DNA of 43,922 nt. Origin: Pedobacter ginsenosidimutans. Its GTDB lineage: Bacteria; Bacteroidota; Bacteroidia; Sphingobacteriales; Sphingobacteriaceae. Where the stretch lies: contig NZ_LMZQ01000051.1 of the NCBI RefSeq assembly GCF_001442625.1, positions 1 through 43,922 of the forward strand. The letters are read 5' to 3'. Below the pieces are notes generated by a model. It saw only the letters and a list, made by a program, of their open reading frames with translations. It was not told the origin of the DNA and did no database searches. Positions 16,619 to 25,697 of this stretch are shown one piece after another. Numbering within the stretch: position 1 is the first letter of the stretch; each line of letters starts with the position of its first letter. Made by a program: the position numbers and the translations under genes.

Positions 16619-17080
16619 ATGCAAATCATTACCTCCCACGCAGAATTTGAACAATACCTTGGCAAGGAATTAGGCGTTTCTTCATGGCATACCATTACAC
16701 AAGAACAGATTAATAAATTTGCCGATGCCACATTAGACCATCAATGGATTCATGTTGATGAAGAAAGAGCCCAAAATGAAGGCCCTTTTAAAGCAACTAT
16801 AGCGCATGGCTATTTAACGCTTTCGTTAATCCCTTATCTATGGAAAGAAATTGTTGATATCCAAAAACTAAAAATGGAGATCAATTATGGGATCGAAAGT
16901 TTAAGGTTTGCACAGGCTGTTACCGTAAACAGTAAGGTAAGGTTAAAAGCTAAACTGGCTTCTATTATCAATCTCCGAGGTGTAACTAAAGTAAATATGG
17001 CTATCGAAATGGAAATTGAAGATCAAAAGAAACCTGCCTTTAGTGGTGAGGTTGTTTTCTTGTATCATTTTGTGAATTAA
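16619..17080 (+). CDS. MaoC family hot-dog dehydratase
   Basis: A 153-residue single hot-dog domain. The hydratase motif is seen in FADATLDHQWIHVDEERA, where Asp40 and His45 form the catalytic pair, followed by IAHGYLTLSL. Such enzymes hydrate trans-2-enoyl-CoA to (R)-3-hydroxyacyl-CoA, or act on related acyl thioesters. The sequence most resembles NodN-like stand-alone MaoC proteins. The pathway cannot be fixed from the neighbours, although an acyl-CoA carboxylase gene lies 1.8 kb away. Confidence 0.88.
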   Translation: MQIITSHAEFEQYLGKELGVSSWHTITQEQINKFADATLDHQWIHVDEERAQNEGPFKATIAHGYLTLSLIPYLWKEIVDIQKLKMEINYGIESLRFAQAVTVNSKVRLKAKLASIINLRGVTKVNMAIEMEIEDQKKPAFSGEVVFLYHFVN

Positions 17081-17140
17081 TAGCTTACAGTGTAGCGCAT
17101 TGTTTATCTTTAACGTTAAATAAGGAAAAACAAATGCCTC

Positions 17141-17680
17141 ATGATCGTAAACTGGAAATCTTTAAGTTTTATTTTAATTAGTCTCGCTATCCTTTCTTGC
17201 CAGAAGAATAAGGCTCAAAACAGTGCTGCTGATTCATTTTTGCCCATGCAGATTGGCAATTTATGGTATATGAATGCCCAATCCTACACCGAAATCAAGG
17301 ATACTGTTCGCATCAATAAAAAGCTTTTTTACCAGTTTTATTCTTTGGTTGGTGGCGATGCAGTGAGTACAGTTTATTTAAGGATAGACGAGCAGAATAA
17401 ATTAATTGAGGGCTATCCCGACAGTCCTTTGAAAACTTATACCAGAGCTGATTTCAATGCAAAAATTGGCGATAAGTTTTTCACGACAGGAGAAAAGGAT
17501 GAAAATGATAACGAAGTAACTGTTATTCAAAAATCGGATACGGAAATTACTTTTTCGTTTGATCCGGTTTATCATCCAAATTTAAAAGGATACCCATCGC
17601 AGGTAAAATACATAAAAGGTAAAGGCTGGGCCGAAAAGTTTAAAAAGCTGAAGATTGATGGTGTAGTTTATCAAAATTAG
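17141..17680 (+). CDS. Hypothetical lipoprotein
   Basis: A 179-residue protein with a lipoprotein signal (SLSFILISLAILSCQKN, lipobox Cys at about 20). The mature part begins with a Gln/Asn/Ser linker, then MQIGNLWYMNAQ, which resembles the start of small beta-rich domains in Bacteroidota lipoproteins, and ends VKYIKGKGWAEKFKKLKIDGV. I do not recognise the family. It starts 60 bp after the MaoC gene on the same strand and its last 4 bp overlap the convergent DUF1801 gene. Probably membrane anchored and facing the periplasm or surface. Confidence 0.75.
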   Translation: MIVNWKSLSFILISLAILSCQKNKAQNSAADSFLPMQIGNLWYMNAQSYTEIKDTVRINKKLFYQFYSLVGGDAVSTVYLRIDEQNKLIEGYPDSPLKTYTRADFNAKIGDKFFTTGEKDENDNEVTVIQKSDTEITFSFDPVYHPNLKGYPSQVKYIKGKGWAEKFKKLKIDGVVYQN

Positions 17681-18153
17681 CCTTTACGTTTATATACTTT
17701 TTCATATTGTTCAATCCATTGTGCTGGTGTAACCTTTCTGGTGAGCTCGGCAATTAATGCATACGGAATATCATCAGGTTTTTTAAAACGAACACAGCCT
17801 TTGCCCATATCAAGTTTGTATTTAGCGTGTTTAGGATATTCAGCCTGAAACCATTCCAGTAAATCAGTAAAAGCATACAATCCTAAGTGATGCATAACAA
17901 TAAAATTCTTTTGCGAACCAATATTGATAAAAGGTAAAGCCTGTTCTGGTGTACAATGGTAACCTGGAGGATAAAGCCCGAGTGGAATAACATATCCCAG
18001 CATGCCGTAGGTAATCTGTTCCTCGAAACCAGCTGGCAGGTTTTCTAAAATAGTATCTCTCAATTTCGAAACCGGCGCTTTCCTTTCTTCAGGGAGGCTG
18101 TTTAAATATTCTTCTGGTGTATTAACAGATAGCTGCATATCAATCTTTATCAA
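17677..18153 (-). CDS. DUF1801 domain protein
   Basis: A 158-residue cytoplasmic protein with the DUF1801 pattern: VNTPEEYLNSLPEERKAPV, ITYGMLGYVIP, then NFIVMHHLGLYA and a C-terminal GKGCVRFKKPDDIPYALIAEL. The family is small and uncharacterised in function. From this start it overlaps the upstream DUF2721 gene by 14 bp; an alternative ATG at 18138 would sit one base after that gene's stop (TGA-T-ATG). Both readings imply coupling of the two genes. The 3' end overlaps the convergent lipoprotein gene by 4 bp. Confidence 0.85.
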   Translation of the reverse strand: MIKIDMQLSVNTPEEYLNSLPEERKAPVSKLRDTILENLPAGFEEQITYGMLGYVIPLGLYPPGYHCTPEQALPFINIGSQKNFIVMHHLGLYAFTDLLEWFQAEYPKHAKYKLDMGKGCVRFKKPDDIPYALIAELTRKVTPAQWIEQYEKVYKRKG

Positions 18154-18583
18154 ATTTCTTTTTAAACCTACTTACAATTGATGGATTATCGAGCTCCTCT
18201 AAACTGCTCAATTCCAGCTCCAGTGCTTTTGTACTGATCTGGATTTCTATTAACGAAATGATTAACGATATCATAAAAAATATCAAACTCAGTGCAAAAA
18301 GAATTTCAGCAAAGGTATTCCACTCCAAATAAATAAAAAACATACAAAAAAGGCAGCTGGCAAAGCTAAGTACACCAAAAGCCTGCATGTTTTTGATCAG
18401 TCTTAAGCGGTAACGCAGGTTTTCGATCTGTTTATGAAGGGCTGCATTTTTATCGCCATCTTCATATTTCGATTTTAAACTTCTCACTAAACTGGCCAAA
18501 GCCAAAAAACGATTGGTATAAGCCAGCATAATTAAGCTGATGGCAGGAAACAATAGCGCAGGAATATTGATGGTTAGTTCCAT
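18140..18583 (-). CDS. DUF2721 membrane protein
   Basis: A 147-residue protein with an N-terminal hydrophobic segment (residues 5-25, including PALLFPAISLIMLAYTNRF), a charged coiled-coil-like stretch (35-60) and two further membrane segments (68-85 and 92-112), followed by a short cytoplasmic tail. This order matches DUF2721 proteins, whose function is not known. It is the first gene of a two-gene minus-strand unit with the DUF1801 protein and is divergent from the acyl-CoA carboxylase gene. Confidence 0.82.
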   Translation of the reverse strand: MELTINIPALLFPAISLIMLAYTNRFLALASLVRSLKSKYEDGDKNAALHKQIENLRYRLRLIKNMQAFGVLSFASCLFCMFFIYLEWNTFAEILFALSLIFFMISLIISLIEIQISTKALELELSSLEELDNPSIVSRFKKKFDKD

Positions 18584-18622
18584 TTTTCGGATTTACCCAA
18601 AAATATCATTTTAAACGGATAA

Positions 18623-18768
18623 TTAACCACAGAGGGAACAGAGTTTTTACACAGAGGTAAACTGAGAAAATACTTTAGTTATCACTCAAATTATAGGAAT
18701 CTAATCTTAAATAAAGCATTCAGATCTCTGTGTCCTCAGTGATTTCTCTTGTTTTCTCTGTGGTTTAA
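18623..18768. repeat. CACAGAG-type inverted repeat region
   Basis: TAACCACAGAG at the left and CTCTGTGGTTTA at the right are complementary, with further ACAGAG/CTCTGT words between them. The element lies between divergent genes and resembles a dispersed intergenic family common in Bacteroidota (from memory, not proven by other copies here). Confidence 0.65.
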
Positions 18769-18836
18769 AATTTGCTGTGTACCAGAAACCGTTTTGGTCA
18801 ATACTGTTTTTCTAAAATTAAATTTAAATTGCCACC

Positions 18837-20465
18837 ATGAATATCGAATTCAATAAAAATGAGGATGTAAATAAACAGTTGGTATACGAACTGAAAACCA
18901 GACTCAAAAAAATATATTTAGGTGGTGGCGAAAAAAATGCGGCCAAACAAAAAGAAAAGGGAAAATTATTGGCCCGCGAGCGCATTGCTTATTTAATTGA
19001 TAAAGATACCGACTTTTTAGAAGTAGGTGCTTTTACGGCTGATGGCATGTATGCCGAGCAAGGTGGCTGTCCTTCGGCTGGAGTGGTGTGCGGTATTGGC
19101 TATGTAAGCGGAAGACAATGTATGATTGTAGCCAACGATGCCACTGTAAAAGCAGGAGCCTGGTTTCCGATGACTGCAAAAAAGAACCTGCGCGCGCAGG
19201 AAATTGCTATGGAGAACCGCTTGCCAGTAATTTACCTGGTTGATAGCGCTGGTGTATATCTTCCGATGCAGGATGAGATTTTCCCCGATAAAGAACATTT
19301 TGGAAGGATGTTCCGTAACAATGCCATTATGTCGTCGGAAGGAATTGTACAGATTTCGGCCATCATGGGCGCTTGTGTTGCCGGGGGAGCCTATTTGCCC
19401 ATCATGAGCGATGAAGCGATGATTGTTGATAAAACCGGATCGGTTTTTTTAGCGGGTTCTTACCTGGTAAAATCGGCCATAGGTGAGGAGGTTGATAATG
19501 AAACTTTGGGCGGAGCCACAACTCATTGCGAAATATCGGGTGTTACCGATTATAAACATCCTAATGATCAGGCCTGCTTGGATAGCATCAGGAACATCAT
19601 GAGTATGTTGGGTGCGCCTCAAAACGCAGGTTTTGATCGGATTAAACCAGCGAAACCAAAAGAAAATGAAGAAGAACTTTATGGTATTTTACCTGAAAAC
19701 AGGGATAAACCTTACGAAATAATGGAGATCATTAACCGTTTGGTTGATCAATCTGAATTTGAAGAATACAAAAAAGGCTATGGACAAAGCATTGTTTGTG
19801 GTTTAGGCCGTATTGATGGCTGGGCAGTAGGTATTGTAGCCAACCAGCGTAAAGTGGTGAAGTCGAAAAAAGGAGAGATGCAGTTTGGCGGTGTAATTTA
19901 TTCTGATAGCGCCGATAAAGCCACCCGTTTTATTATGAACTGTAACCAAAAGAAAATCCCATTGGTATTTTTGCAAGATGTTACTGGCTTTATGGTAGGC
20001 AGCCGATCAGAACATGGTGGTATTATTAAGGATGGAGCTAAAATGGTTAATGCTGTTGCCAATTCTGTAGTGCCAAAATTTACAATAGTATTGGGGAATT
20101 CTTATGGCGCAGGCAACTATGCTATGTGCGGTAAGGCTTACGACCCTAGATTGATTTATGCCTGGCCAACGGCTAAAATTGCGGTAATGGGCGGTTCGCA
20201 GGCTGCAAAAACTTTACTTCAGATTCAGGAAGCCTCTTTAAAAGCAAAAGGTGAGGTAATTACGCCAGAAAAAGAAGCTGAATTGTTAAAAGAAATCACC
20301 GACAGATACGATAGCCAAACCACACCTTATTATGCCGCATCCCGGCTTTGGGTAGATGGTATTATCGACCCCTTAGAAACCAGAAAAGTTATTTCAATGG
20401 GAATTGAGGCCGCCAATCAATCGCCGATTACTAAGAAGTTTAATGTTGGGGTTATACAAACTTAG
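18837..20465 (+). CDS. Acyl-CoA carboxylase, carboxyltransferase (beta) subunit
   Basis: A 542-residue biotin-dependent carboxyltransferase of the propionyl-/methylcrotonyl-CoA carboxylase type. Crotonase-fold signatures for both halves are present: an N-terminal half with VIYLVDSAGVYLP, FPDKEHFGRMF and CVAGGAYLPIMSDE, and a C-terminal half with PLVFLQDVTGFMVG and YGAGNYAMCGKAYDPR. The details FPDKEHFGR and MSDEAMIV most resemble methylcrotonyl-CoA carboxylase beta, which would place it in leucine breakdown. The biotinylated alpha subunit is not in the window, so substrate choice stays open. The promoter is probably the TAAATTTA near 18819. Confidence 0.9.
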   Translation: MNIEFNKNEDVNKQLVYELKTRLKKIYLGGGEKNAAKQKEKGKLLARERIAYLIDKDTDFLEVGAFTADGMYAEQGGCPSAGVVCGIGYVSGRQCMIVANDATVKAGAWFPMTAKKNLRAQEIAMENRLPVIYLVDSAGVYLPMQDEIFPDKEHFGRMFRNNAIMSSEGIVQISAIMGACVAGGAYLPIMSDEAMIVDKTGSVFLAGSYLVKSAIGEEVDNETLGGATTHCEISGVTDYKHPNDQACLDSIRNIMSMLGAPQNAGFDRIKPAKPKENEEELYGILPENRDKPYEIMEIINRLVDQSEFEEYKKGYGQSIVCGLGRIDGWAVGIVANQRKVVKSKKGEMQFGGVIYSDSADKATRFIMNCNQKKIPLVFLQDVTGFMVGSRSEHGGIIKDGAKMVNAVANSVVPKFTIVLGNSYGAGNYAMCGKAYDPRLIYAWPTAKIAVMGGSQAAKTLLQIQEASLKAKGEVITPEKEAELLKEITDRYDSQTTPYYAASRLWVDGIIDPLETRKVISMGIEAANQSPITKKFNVGVIQT

Positions 20466-20474
20466 CGTTTCGAT

Positions 20475-20620
20475 GTGCTGTCAGATGTTACCGTCTGACG
20501 GTTAATATTACATAATTTTTTTTATCACCTGAGGTACCTTAGTTTTTAATGTGCTGTCAGATGTTACCATCTGACAGTTAATATTACATAATTTTTTACC
20601 ACCTAAGCCATCTTAGCACA
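20475..20620. repeat. Two direct copies of a 76-bp unit carrying a CTGTCAGATG hairpin
   Basis: Units start at 20475 and 20551. Each opens GTGCTGTCAGATGTTACC and continues into TTAATATTACATAATTTTTT. The second unit has a perfect 10-bp stem (CTGTCAGATG, TTAC, CATCTGACAG). The first has CGTCTGACGG on the right, where both changes keep G-U pairing. The later parts diverge. Related hairpins recur at 21895 and 21952, beyond the M19 gene. Confidence 0.85.
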
Positions 20621-20725
20621 CCTGAGTTCTGAACATAAAAATGTCTTTGTTTTTTAGTGGTGAAAAAAATAGATGGGAACTTGAGTGTCTATACTGGTAA
20701 AAACAATTAATATTATATTTAGCGC

Positions 20726-21889
20726 ATGAAAAATCTTTATCTTTTTCTTGTCCTTACACTATTGCAGATTAATCTCTTTGCCCAAAATTCAGATAAAATT
20801 CATCAAAATGCGATTGTAATCGATACCCATGGAGATATACTGTTCAATCAGATCAAATCGGGCATCGATATTGGGAAACTTCAGCCTAAAGGGAATTTCG
20901 ATTTAGTGAGGGCCAAACAAGGTGGGTTGGATGTTCAGTTTTTCTCCATCTGGTGTGATGAAACAGGTGGGTATGCTGTAGCTAACCAGGAAATAGACTC
21001 GCTTTATAGTTTAATTAAACGATACCCCGATAAAATTAAACTGGTAACAAGCGCTAAAGATCTCGAGCAAGCGGTTAAACAACAAAAATTAGCTGCTATG
21101 ATAGGGGTAGAAGGTGGTCATATGATCGAAAACCGTTTAGACTATATCGATAGCTTGGCAAAACGCGGAATGGCTTACCTCACCTTAACCTGGAACAACA
21201 GTACTACATGGTCCAGTTCGGCCGCCGAAGAAACCTCGGGTAAAGTAAAACCCGAAAATGCAGGTTTAAGCGATTTTGGAAAACAAGTTGTAAAACGATT
21301 GAATAAACTTGGGGTAATGATCGATTTATCGCACGTAGGCGAAAGAACATTTTATGATGCCATTGCTGCATCTGTCAAACCCATAATTGTTTCCCATAGC
21401 TGTGCTTATGCTCTAAATCCGGTTCCGCGAAATTTAAAAGATGATCAGATCAAAGCTGTCGGTAAAAATGGTGGTGTAGTCTGCATTAATTTCTACAGTG
21501 GTTTTTTAGACCATACCTTCAATACTAAACAAAAAGAATTCTTTGCAAAATATGATACCGAACTTAAAACATTGAGTGCTAAATATGGTAGAAGCAATGC
21601 AATTGATACCTTAATTTATAACCATCAGGTTGATGCCGATGCTACACGCCCGCCTATATCGTTATTGGTTAAACATATCGACCATGTAGTTAAATTAATT
21701 GGTATTGACCATGTAGGCTTGGGCGCAGATTTTGATGGCGCTGAATCTTTTCCCTTAGGTATGAGCAGCGTAGCAGATTATCCTAAAATTACAAATGAGC
21801 TGATTAAAAACGGATATTCGGAAAACGATATTAAGAAAATTTTGGGAGGCAATGTAATTCGGTTGATCAGAGAGAATAAAGGGAAGTGA
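20726..21889 (+). CDS. Membrane-dipeptidase family (M19) zinc dipeptidase, secreted
   Basis: A 387-residue protein with signal peptide MKNLYLFLVLTLLQINLFAQ. The binuclear zinc ligands of the renal dipeptidase family are all visible: His35 and Asp37 in IDTHGD, the bridging Glu129 in GVEGGH, His203 in DLSHVG and His224 in VSHSCAYA. The barrel also keeps the typical IGIDHVGLGADFDG. It should hydrolyse dipeptides, possibly with mixed stereochemistry, in the periplasm; a role in peptide feeding or peptidoglycan peptide recycling is plausible. It stands alone. A TATATTTA at 20714-20721 sits only 4 bp before the ATG. Hairpin repeats flank it on both sides. Confidence 0.93.
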   Translation: MKNLYLFLVLTLLQINLFAQNSDKIHQNAIVIDTHGDILFNQIKSGIDIGKLQPKGNFDLVRAKQGGLDVQFFSIWCDETGGYAVANQEIDSLYSLIKRYPDKIKLVTSAKDLEQAVKQQKLAAMIGVEGGHMIENRLDYIDSLAKRGMAYLTLTWNNSTTWSSSAAEETSGKVKPENAGLSDFGKQVVKRLNKLGVMIDLSHVGERTFYDAIAASVKPIIVSHSCAYALNPVPRNLKDDQIKAVGKNGGVVCINFYSGFLDHTFNTKQKEFFAKYDTELKTLSAKYGRSNAIDTLIYNHQVDADATRPPISLLVKHIDHVVKLIGIDHVGLGADFDGAESFPLGMSSVADYPKITNELIKNGYSENDIKKILGGNVIRLIRENKGK

Positions 21890-21894
21890 TTTTT

Positions 21895-21973
21895 GTGCTG
21901 TCAGATGTTACCATCTGACAGGTAAAAATCATCACGCATATATGTAGTCAATGTCAGATCGAAACATCTGACA
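21895..21973. repeat. Two further CTGTCAGATG-type hairpins
   Basis: 21895-21922 repeats GTGCTGTCAGATGTTACC with a perfect 10-bp stem. 21952-21973 has TGTCAGAT, a 6-nt loop and ATCTGACA. Together with 20475-20620 this gives four related hairpins around the M19 gene. The first, directly after its stop codon, could act as a terminator-like structure but lacks a long T run. Confidence 0.8.
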
Positions 21974-22047
21974 CCACGAATCTCTGCACCGGGCACGCGG
22001 CACTAAGTTCGTGATGTTAATAAGTAAACTATGTTGACAATGTGCAC

Positions 22048-22078
22048 TTGCCAACAAATATTTAAAGCATTAAATTTG
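22048..22078 (+). promoter_or_regulatory. trxB promoter
   Basis: TTG (22048-22050), a 20-bp spacer, then TAAATTTG (22071-22078): a full consensus match. The ATG follows 34 bp later. Confidence 0.7.
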
Positions 22079-22112
22079 CGCTACGATTAATGAATTTCAA
22101 ACACACAATATA

Positions 22113-23069
22113 ATGTCACAAGAAAACGAACACGTTCAGTGTTTAATTATAGGCTCAGGTCCTGCAGGTTATACTGCTGCAATTTATGCTGCCAGAGCTG
22201 ATTTAAAACCAATTATGTATACCGGTATGCAAGCTGGTGGTCAGCTTACGCAAACTACAGATGTAGAAAATTTTCCAGGTTACCCGCAAGGAATTATGGG
22301 GCCAGAAATGATGGAAGATTTCCGCAAGCAGGCAGAGCGTTTTGGTACCGATATCCGTTTCGGTTATGTAAGTTCGGTAGATTTCTCATCAACGCCACAT
22401 AAAGTAGTGGTTGATGAAATTAAAACCATTACAGCTGATACCGTAATTATTGCTACAGGCGCTACAGCAAAATGGCTGGGTTTACCAAGTGAGCAACAAT
22501 ACAATGGTTTTGGGGTTTCGGCCTGTGCCGTGTGCGATGGTTTCTTCTTTAAAGGACAAGATGTTGCCATTGTAGGTGCCGGAGATACTGCTGCAGAAGA
22601 AGCAACTTATTTAGCAAAACTTTGTAAAACCGTGCATTTATTGGTTCGTAGAGACGAATTCAGAGCTTCTAAAGCAATGGTGAGTCGTGTGTTGGCTACA
22701 CCGAATATTGTGGTGCATTACAATACCGAAACCCAGGAGATTTTAGGTAACGGTAAAAATGTAACTGCGGTTAAAGTTTTAAATAACAAAACCGGTGCCG
22801 AATCTGATATCGCAGTAGAAGGTTTCTTTGTGGCTATCGGTCACAAACCAAATACCGATATTTTTAAAGGGCAGTTGGATATGGATGAAACAGGTTATTT
22901 AGCTACCAAACCGGGTTCTACTTTAACCAATATCGAAGGTGTTTTTGCCTGTGGCGATGTGCAGGATATGTATTACAGACAGGCAGTAACTGCTGCAGGT
23001 TCTGGATGTATGGCCGCGCTCGATGCTGAAAGGTATTTGGCTGCTAAAGAACATCCTGTAGAAGCGTAA
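22113..23069 (+). CDS. trxB: Thioredoxin reductase
   Basis: A 318-residue NADPH-dependent flavoprotein that reduces thioredoxin. The FAD-binding GSGPAGYTAAIYAARA is near the N-terminus, the redox-active disulfide is Cys138-Ala-Val-Cys141 (ACAVCDG; CATC is the commoner form), the NADPH-binding GAGDTAAEEATYLA follows, and GVFACGDVQD closes the FAD domain. Length is standard. It is a single-gene transcript with a clear promoter at 22048 and a strong terminator at 23089. Confidence 0.96.
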   Translation: MSQENEHVQCLIIGSGPAGYTAAIYAARADLKPIMYTGMQAGGQLTQTTDVENFPGYPQGIMGPEMMEDFRKQAERFGTDIRFGYVSSVDFSSTPHKVVVDEIKTITADTVIIATGATAKWLGLPSEQQYNGFGVSACAVCDGFFFKGQDVAIVGAGDTAAEEATYLAKLCKTVHLLVRRDEFRASKAMVSRVLATPNIVVHYNTETQEILGNGKNVTAVKVLNNKTGAESDIAVEGFFVAIGHKPNTDIFKGQLDMDETGYLATKPGSTLTNIEGVFACGDVQDMYYRQAVTAAGSGCMAALDAERYLAAKEHPVEA

Positions 23070-23088
23070 ACAATACCGATAATATATT

Positions 23089-23122
23089 AAAAGCTCCATA
23101 AATAATTTTATGGAGCTTTTTT
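23089..23122 (+). terminator. Rho-independent terminator of trxB
   Basis: AAAAGCTCCATA pairs with TATGGAGCTTTT, extended by two A-T pairs to 14 bp around a TAAT loop, followed by TT. Confidence 0.85.
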
Positions 23123-23150
23123 GTTATGTTTAAAAACATAAAAACAGCCG

Positions 23151-23609
23151 TTGAAAAAAATAGTAATTATACTCATTACCATTATTAGCATAGCATTGTT
23201 TTGCCTTATTGGGGGCTGGATTTATTTTGTTGGCCAATTCAGTGCCGTTTATCCGCCAATAACGAAGTACGTTTTTTCTACAGACATTATACAATTTGAA
23301 GAAAAAACTATTGATGTGGTTAATAAAAATCCGTCATTCTCATATAAACTGAAGGATGTAACAGGAACAGACGAACCCCGGAATCATTATATGGACATTG
23401 ACATAAAAAAGAATGCTAAAAAATATATTTTTAATGTTTTTTATGTGAATAAAGAAAATTTTTGGACTAAAAAGCAATACGTAGAACTTAACGTGGTAGG
23501 CGCCTTTGAACAAACAACTGGAAAAGGTGGATATAAAATAGATGATGAGGGGGTGAAAGTATTTATAAACCTTTTCGAGAAAGAAATTGTTGAGCGAATC
23601 AGAAATTAA
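23151..23609 (+). CDS. Small membrane-anchored hypothetical protein (TTG start)
   Basis: A 152-residue protein beginning at TTG: an in-frame stop lies 12 bp upstream and no ATG is available before mid-gene, so TTG is the only credible start. KKIVIILITIISIALFCLIGGWIYF forms a single N-terminal membrane segment, followed by a charged soluble domain rich in Lys, Val and Phe. I do not recognise the domain. It lies 28 bp after the trxB terminator, so it needs its own promoter, which is not obvious. Coding is supported by the clean hydrophobic-anchor plus soluble-domain pattern. Confidence 0.65.
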   Translation: MKKIVIILITIISIALFCLIGGWIYFVGQFSAVYPPITKYVFSTDIIQFEEKTIDVVNKNPSFSYKLKDVTGTDEPRNHYMDIDIKKNAKKYIFNVFYVNKENFWTKKQYVELNVVGAFEQTTGKGGYKIDDEGVKVFINLFEKEIVERIRN

Positions 23610-23727
23610 ATACTGCTTACTCAAACGTTTGATTTCGATTGTAACAAGAATGTGAGATTCGGAATCTGGTCATTATCTCTATCTTGTTTCAAAAAATCAA
23701 ATAAATCTATAAAATCAAAAACACAAC

Positions 23728-25638
23728 ATGAACAAAGCATTATCGATTTTTATTGGAGTATTAATCAGCACGAGTGCATTTGCGCAGAGTGATCCTAATC
23801 TGGGTATCATACCTGCACCTGTAGCCATTACCAGGGCAAACGGAAATTTCATTTTAGATAAAACCACGGTTTTAGTAAATCAAAGCATCGACGGCGCAAA
23901 GATGGCCGATTTATTAAACGCTTTTATCGTTACCAAGGCAGGTTTTGCCTTACGTGAAACTAAAATTACCCAACCTAACCAGAAAGCAATTGTTTTAACA
24001 TCTGTTGGAGCAGATCAATTGCCTGCTGAAGGTTACACGATTAAAGTTACCCCTAAACAAATTATTTTAACAGGAAAAGGTGCAGGCCTTTTTTATGCGG
24101 TTCAATCTGCTATGCAGATGATGCCAGATAAATTGGCTGATAAAATTACCATCCCGGCAGTTGATATTAACGATTATCCCCGTTTTGCCTACCGCGGAAC
24201 CATGTTGGATGTAAGCCGTCATTTCTTCCCGATTTCTTTTATCAAAAAATACATCGATCAGTTGGCTTATTATAAAATCAATACTTTCCATTGGCATTTA
24301 ACTGATGATCAGGGCTGGAGATTGGAGATTAAAAAATATCCAAAACTGGTAGAAATCGGTTCTTCACGTAATGGATCGATTATTGGCAATTATCCGGGCA
24401 ATGGCAATTATCTTACACAAGTTAAGGGATATTACACCCAAGAAGAAGCTAAAGAAATTGTGAGATATGCAGCTACGAAATACATTACGGTAATTCCTGA
24501 GATCGAATTGCCAGGACACGCTTCTGCTGCAATTGCTGCTTATCCTGAATTAAGCTGTTTTCCTGATCGCGATACTTTTATCAGCGATAAAACACCATGG
24601 GCGGGTAGCAGAAAAGGCAAACAGGTACAACAAACCTGGGGCGTTTTTGATGATATTTTTGTACCATCAGCCAATACTTTTACTTTTTTAGAAAATGTGT
24701 TGGATGAAGTGATTGCTATTTTTCCTTCCAAATACATTCATATTGGTGGCGATGAAGCACCTAAAACCTATTGGAAAGAATCTACCTTTTGCCAGAGCCT
24801 GATGAAAGAGAAAGGTTTGAAAGATGAGCATGAATTACAGAGCTATTTCATCCAAACGATAGAAAAACATGTAAACGGAAAAGGACGCTCAATTATTGGT
24901 TGGGATGAAATTTTAGAAGGTGGTTTGGCACCTAATGCAACCGTAATGAGCTGGAGAGGTGAAGATGGTGGGATTGCAGCTGCACAACAAAAACACGATG
25001 TAATTATGACCCCAGGATCGATGGGTTTATATATCGACCATAAACAATCTAACTCTCCTGATGAGCCGGTAACCATTGGTGGATTTGCCCCTTATCAAAA
25101 GATTTACGCTTACGATCCAATTCCGAAAGTATTAACTGCTGATGAAAGAAAATACATCAAAGGTGTACAGGCAAACATGTGGTCTGAGTATATTAAAACA
25201 ACTGCAAAAGCAGAAAATCATGCTTTCCCACGTTTATTGGCTTTATCTGAAATTGCATGGTCGCCGGTTGAGCGTAAAGATTTAAAGAACTTTTCTGAAC
25301 AACGTTTACCAGCTCATTTGGCCCGTTTAGATAAAATGAATGTTAATTTCTGGGTTCCTACACCAATTGGTCAGAGCGATAAACCTTTAACAGGCGGAGA
25401 ATTTACAATTGATTTAAAAGCACCTGTTACCGGAGCTAAAATTTATTATTCGATTGATTTGTCACGTCCATCAGAAAATGCATTCTTGTATACCTCACCA
25501 ATTAAAATTACAGTACCACAAGGCGAAAAAAGAGTGTTAAAAACCATTGTTATTGCACCAAGTGGCAGAAGAAGCGTAGTTACCGAAACCGTTTTAAATA
25601 ACGGAGCACCTGAAGTTAAAACAGATGCAAAGAAATAA
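23728..25638 (+). CDS. Beta-N-acetylhexosaminidase, GH20
   Basis: A 636-residue secreted enzyme with signal peptide MNKALSIFIGVLISTSAFAQ, an N-terminal GH20b domain (to about residue 150), the GH20 catalytic barrel and a C-terminal beta domain (about 550-625). The barrel has YRGTMLDVSRHFF, NTFHWHLTDDQGWRLEIK, and the catalytic pair Asp342-Glu343 in HIGGDEAPKTYW used for substrate-assisted hydrolysis. It removes terminal beta-linked GlcNAc or GalNAc from chitin fragments, glycans or peptidoglycan pieces. The next gene, a lipoprotein, starts 59 bp downstream without an obvious terminator. Confidence 0.95.
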   Translation: MNKALSIFIGVLISTSAFAQSDPNLGIIPAPVAITRANGNFILDKTTVLVNQSIDGAKMADLLNAFIVTKAGFALRETKITQPNQKAIVLTSVGADQLPAEGYTIKVTPKQIILTGKGAGLFYAVQSAMQMMPDKLADKITIPAVDINDYPRFAYRGTMLDVSRHFFPISFIKKYIDQLAYYKINTFHWHLTDDQGWRLEIKKYPKLVEIGSSRNGSIIGNYPGNGNYLTQVKGYYTQEEAKEIVRYAATKYITVIPEIELPGHASAAIAAYPELSCFPDRDTFISDKTPWAGSRKGKQVQQTWGVFDDIFVPSANTFTFLENVLDEVIAIFPSKYIHIGGDEAPKTYWKESTFCQSLMKEKGLKDEHELQSYFIQTIEKHVNGKGRSIIGWDEILEGGLAPNATVMSWRGEDGGIAAAQQKHDVIMTPGSMGLYIDHKQSNSPDEPVTIGGFAPYQKIYAYDPIPKVLTADERKYIKGVQANMWSEYIKTTAKAENHAFPRLLALSEIAWSPVERKDLKNFSEQRLPAHLARLDKMNVNFWVPTPIGQSDKPLTGGEFTIDLKAPVTGAKIYYSIDLSRPSENAFLYTSPIKITVPQGEKRVLKTIVIAPSGRRSVVTETVLNNGAPEVKTDAKK

Positions 25639-25697
25639 ATTGTTGCTTTAAAAAGCTAAAATACTTAATTTGGGGCAACCAAAACGTCCTAAATAGA

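Noticed and set aside
20475..21973. Insertion sequence around the M19 gene bounded by the repeats
   Set aside because: The repeats are hairpins in the same orientation on both sides, there is no transposase, and the enclosed gene looks like ordinary chromosome content.
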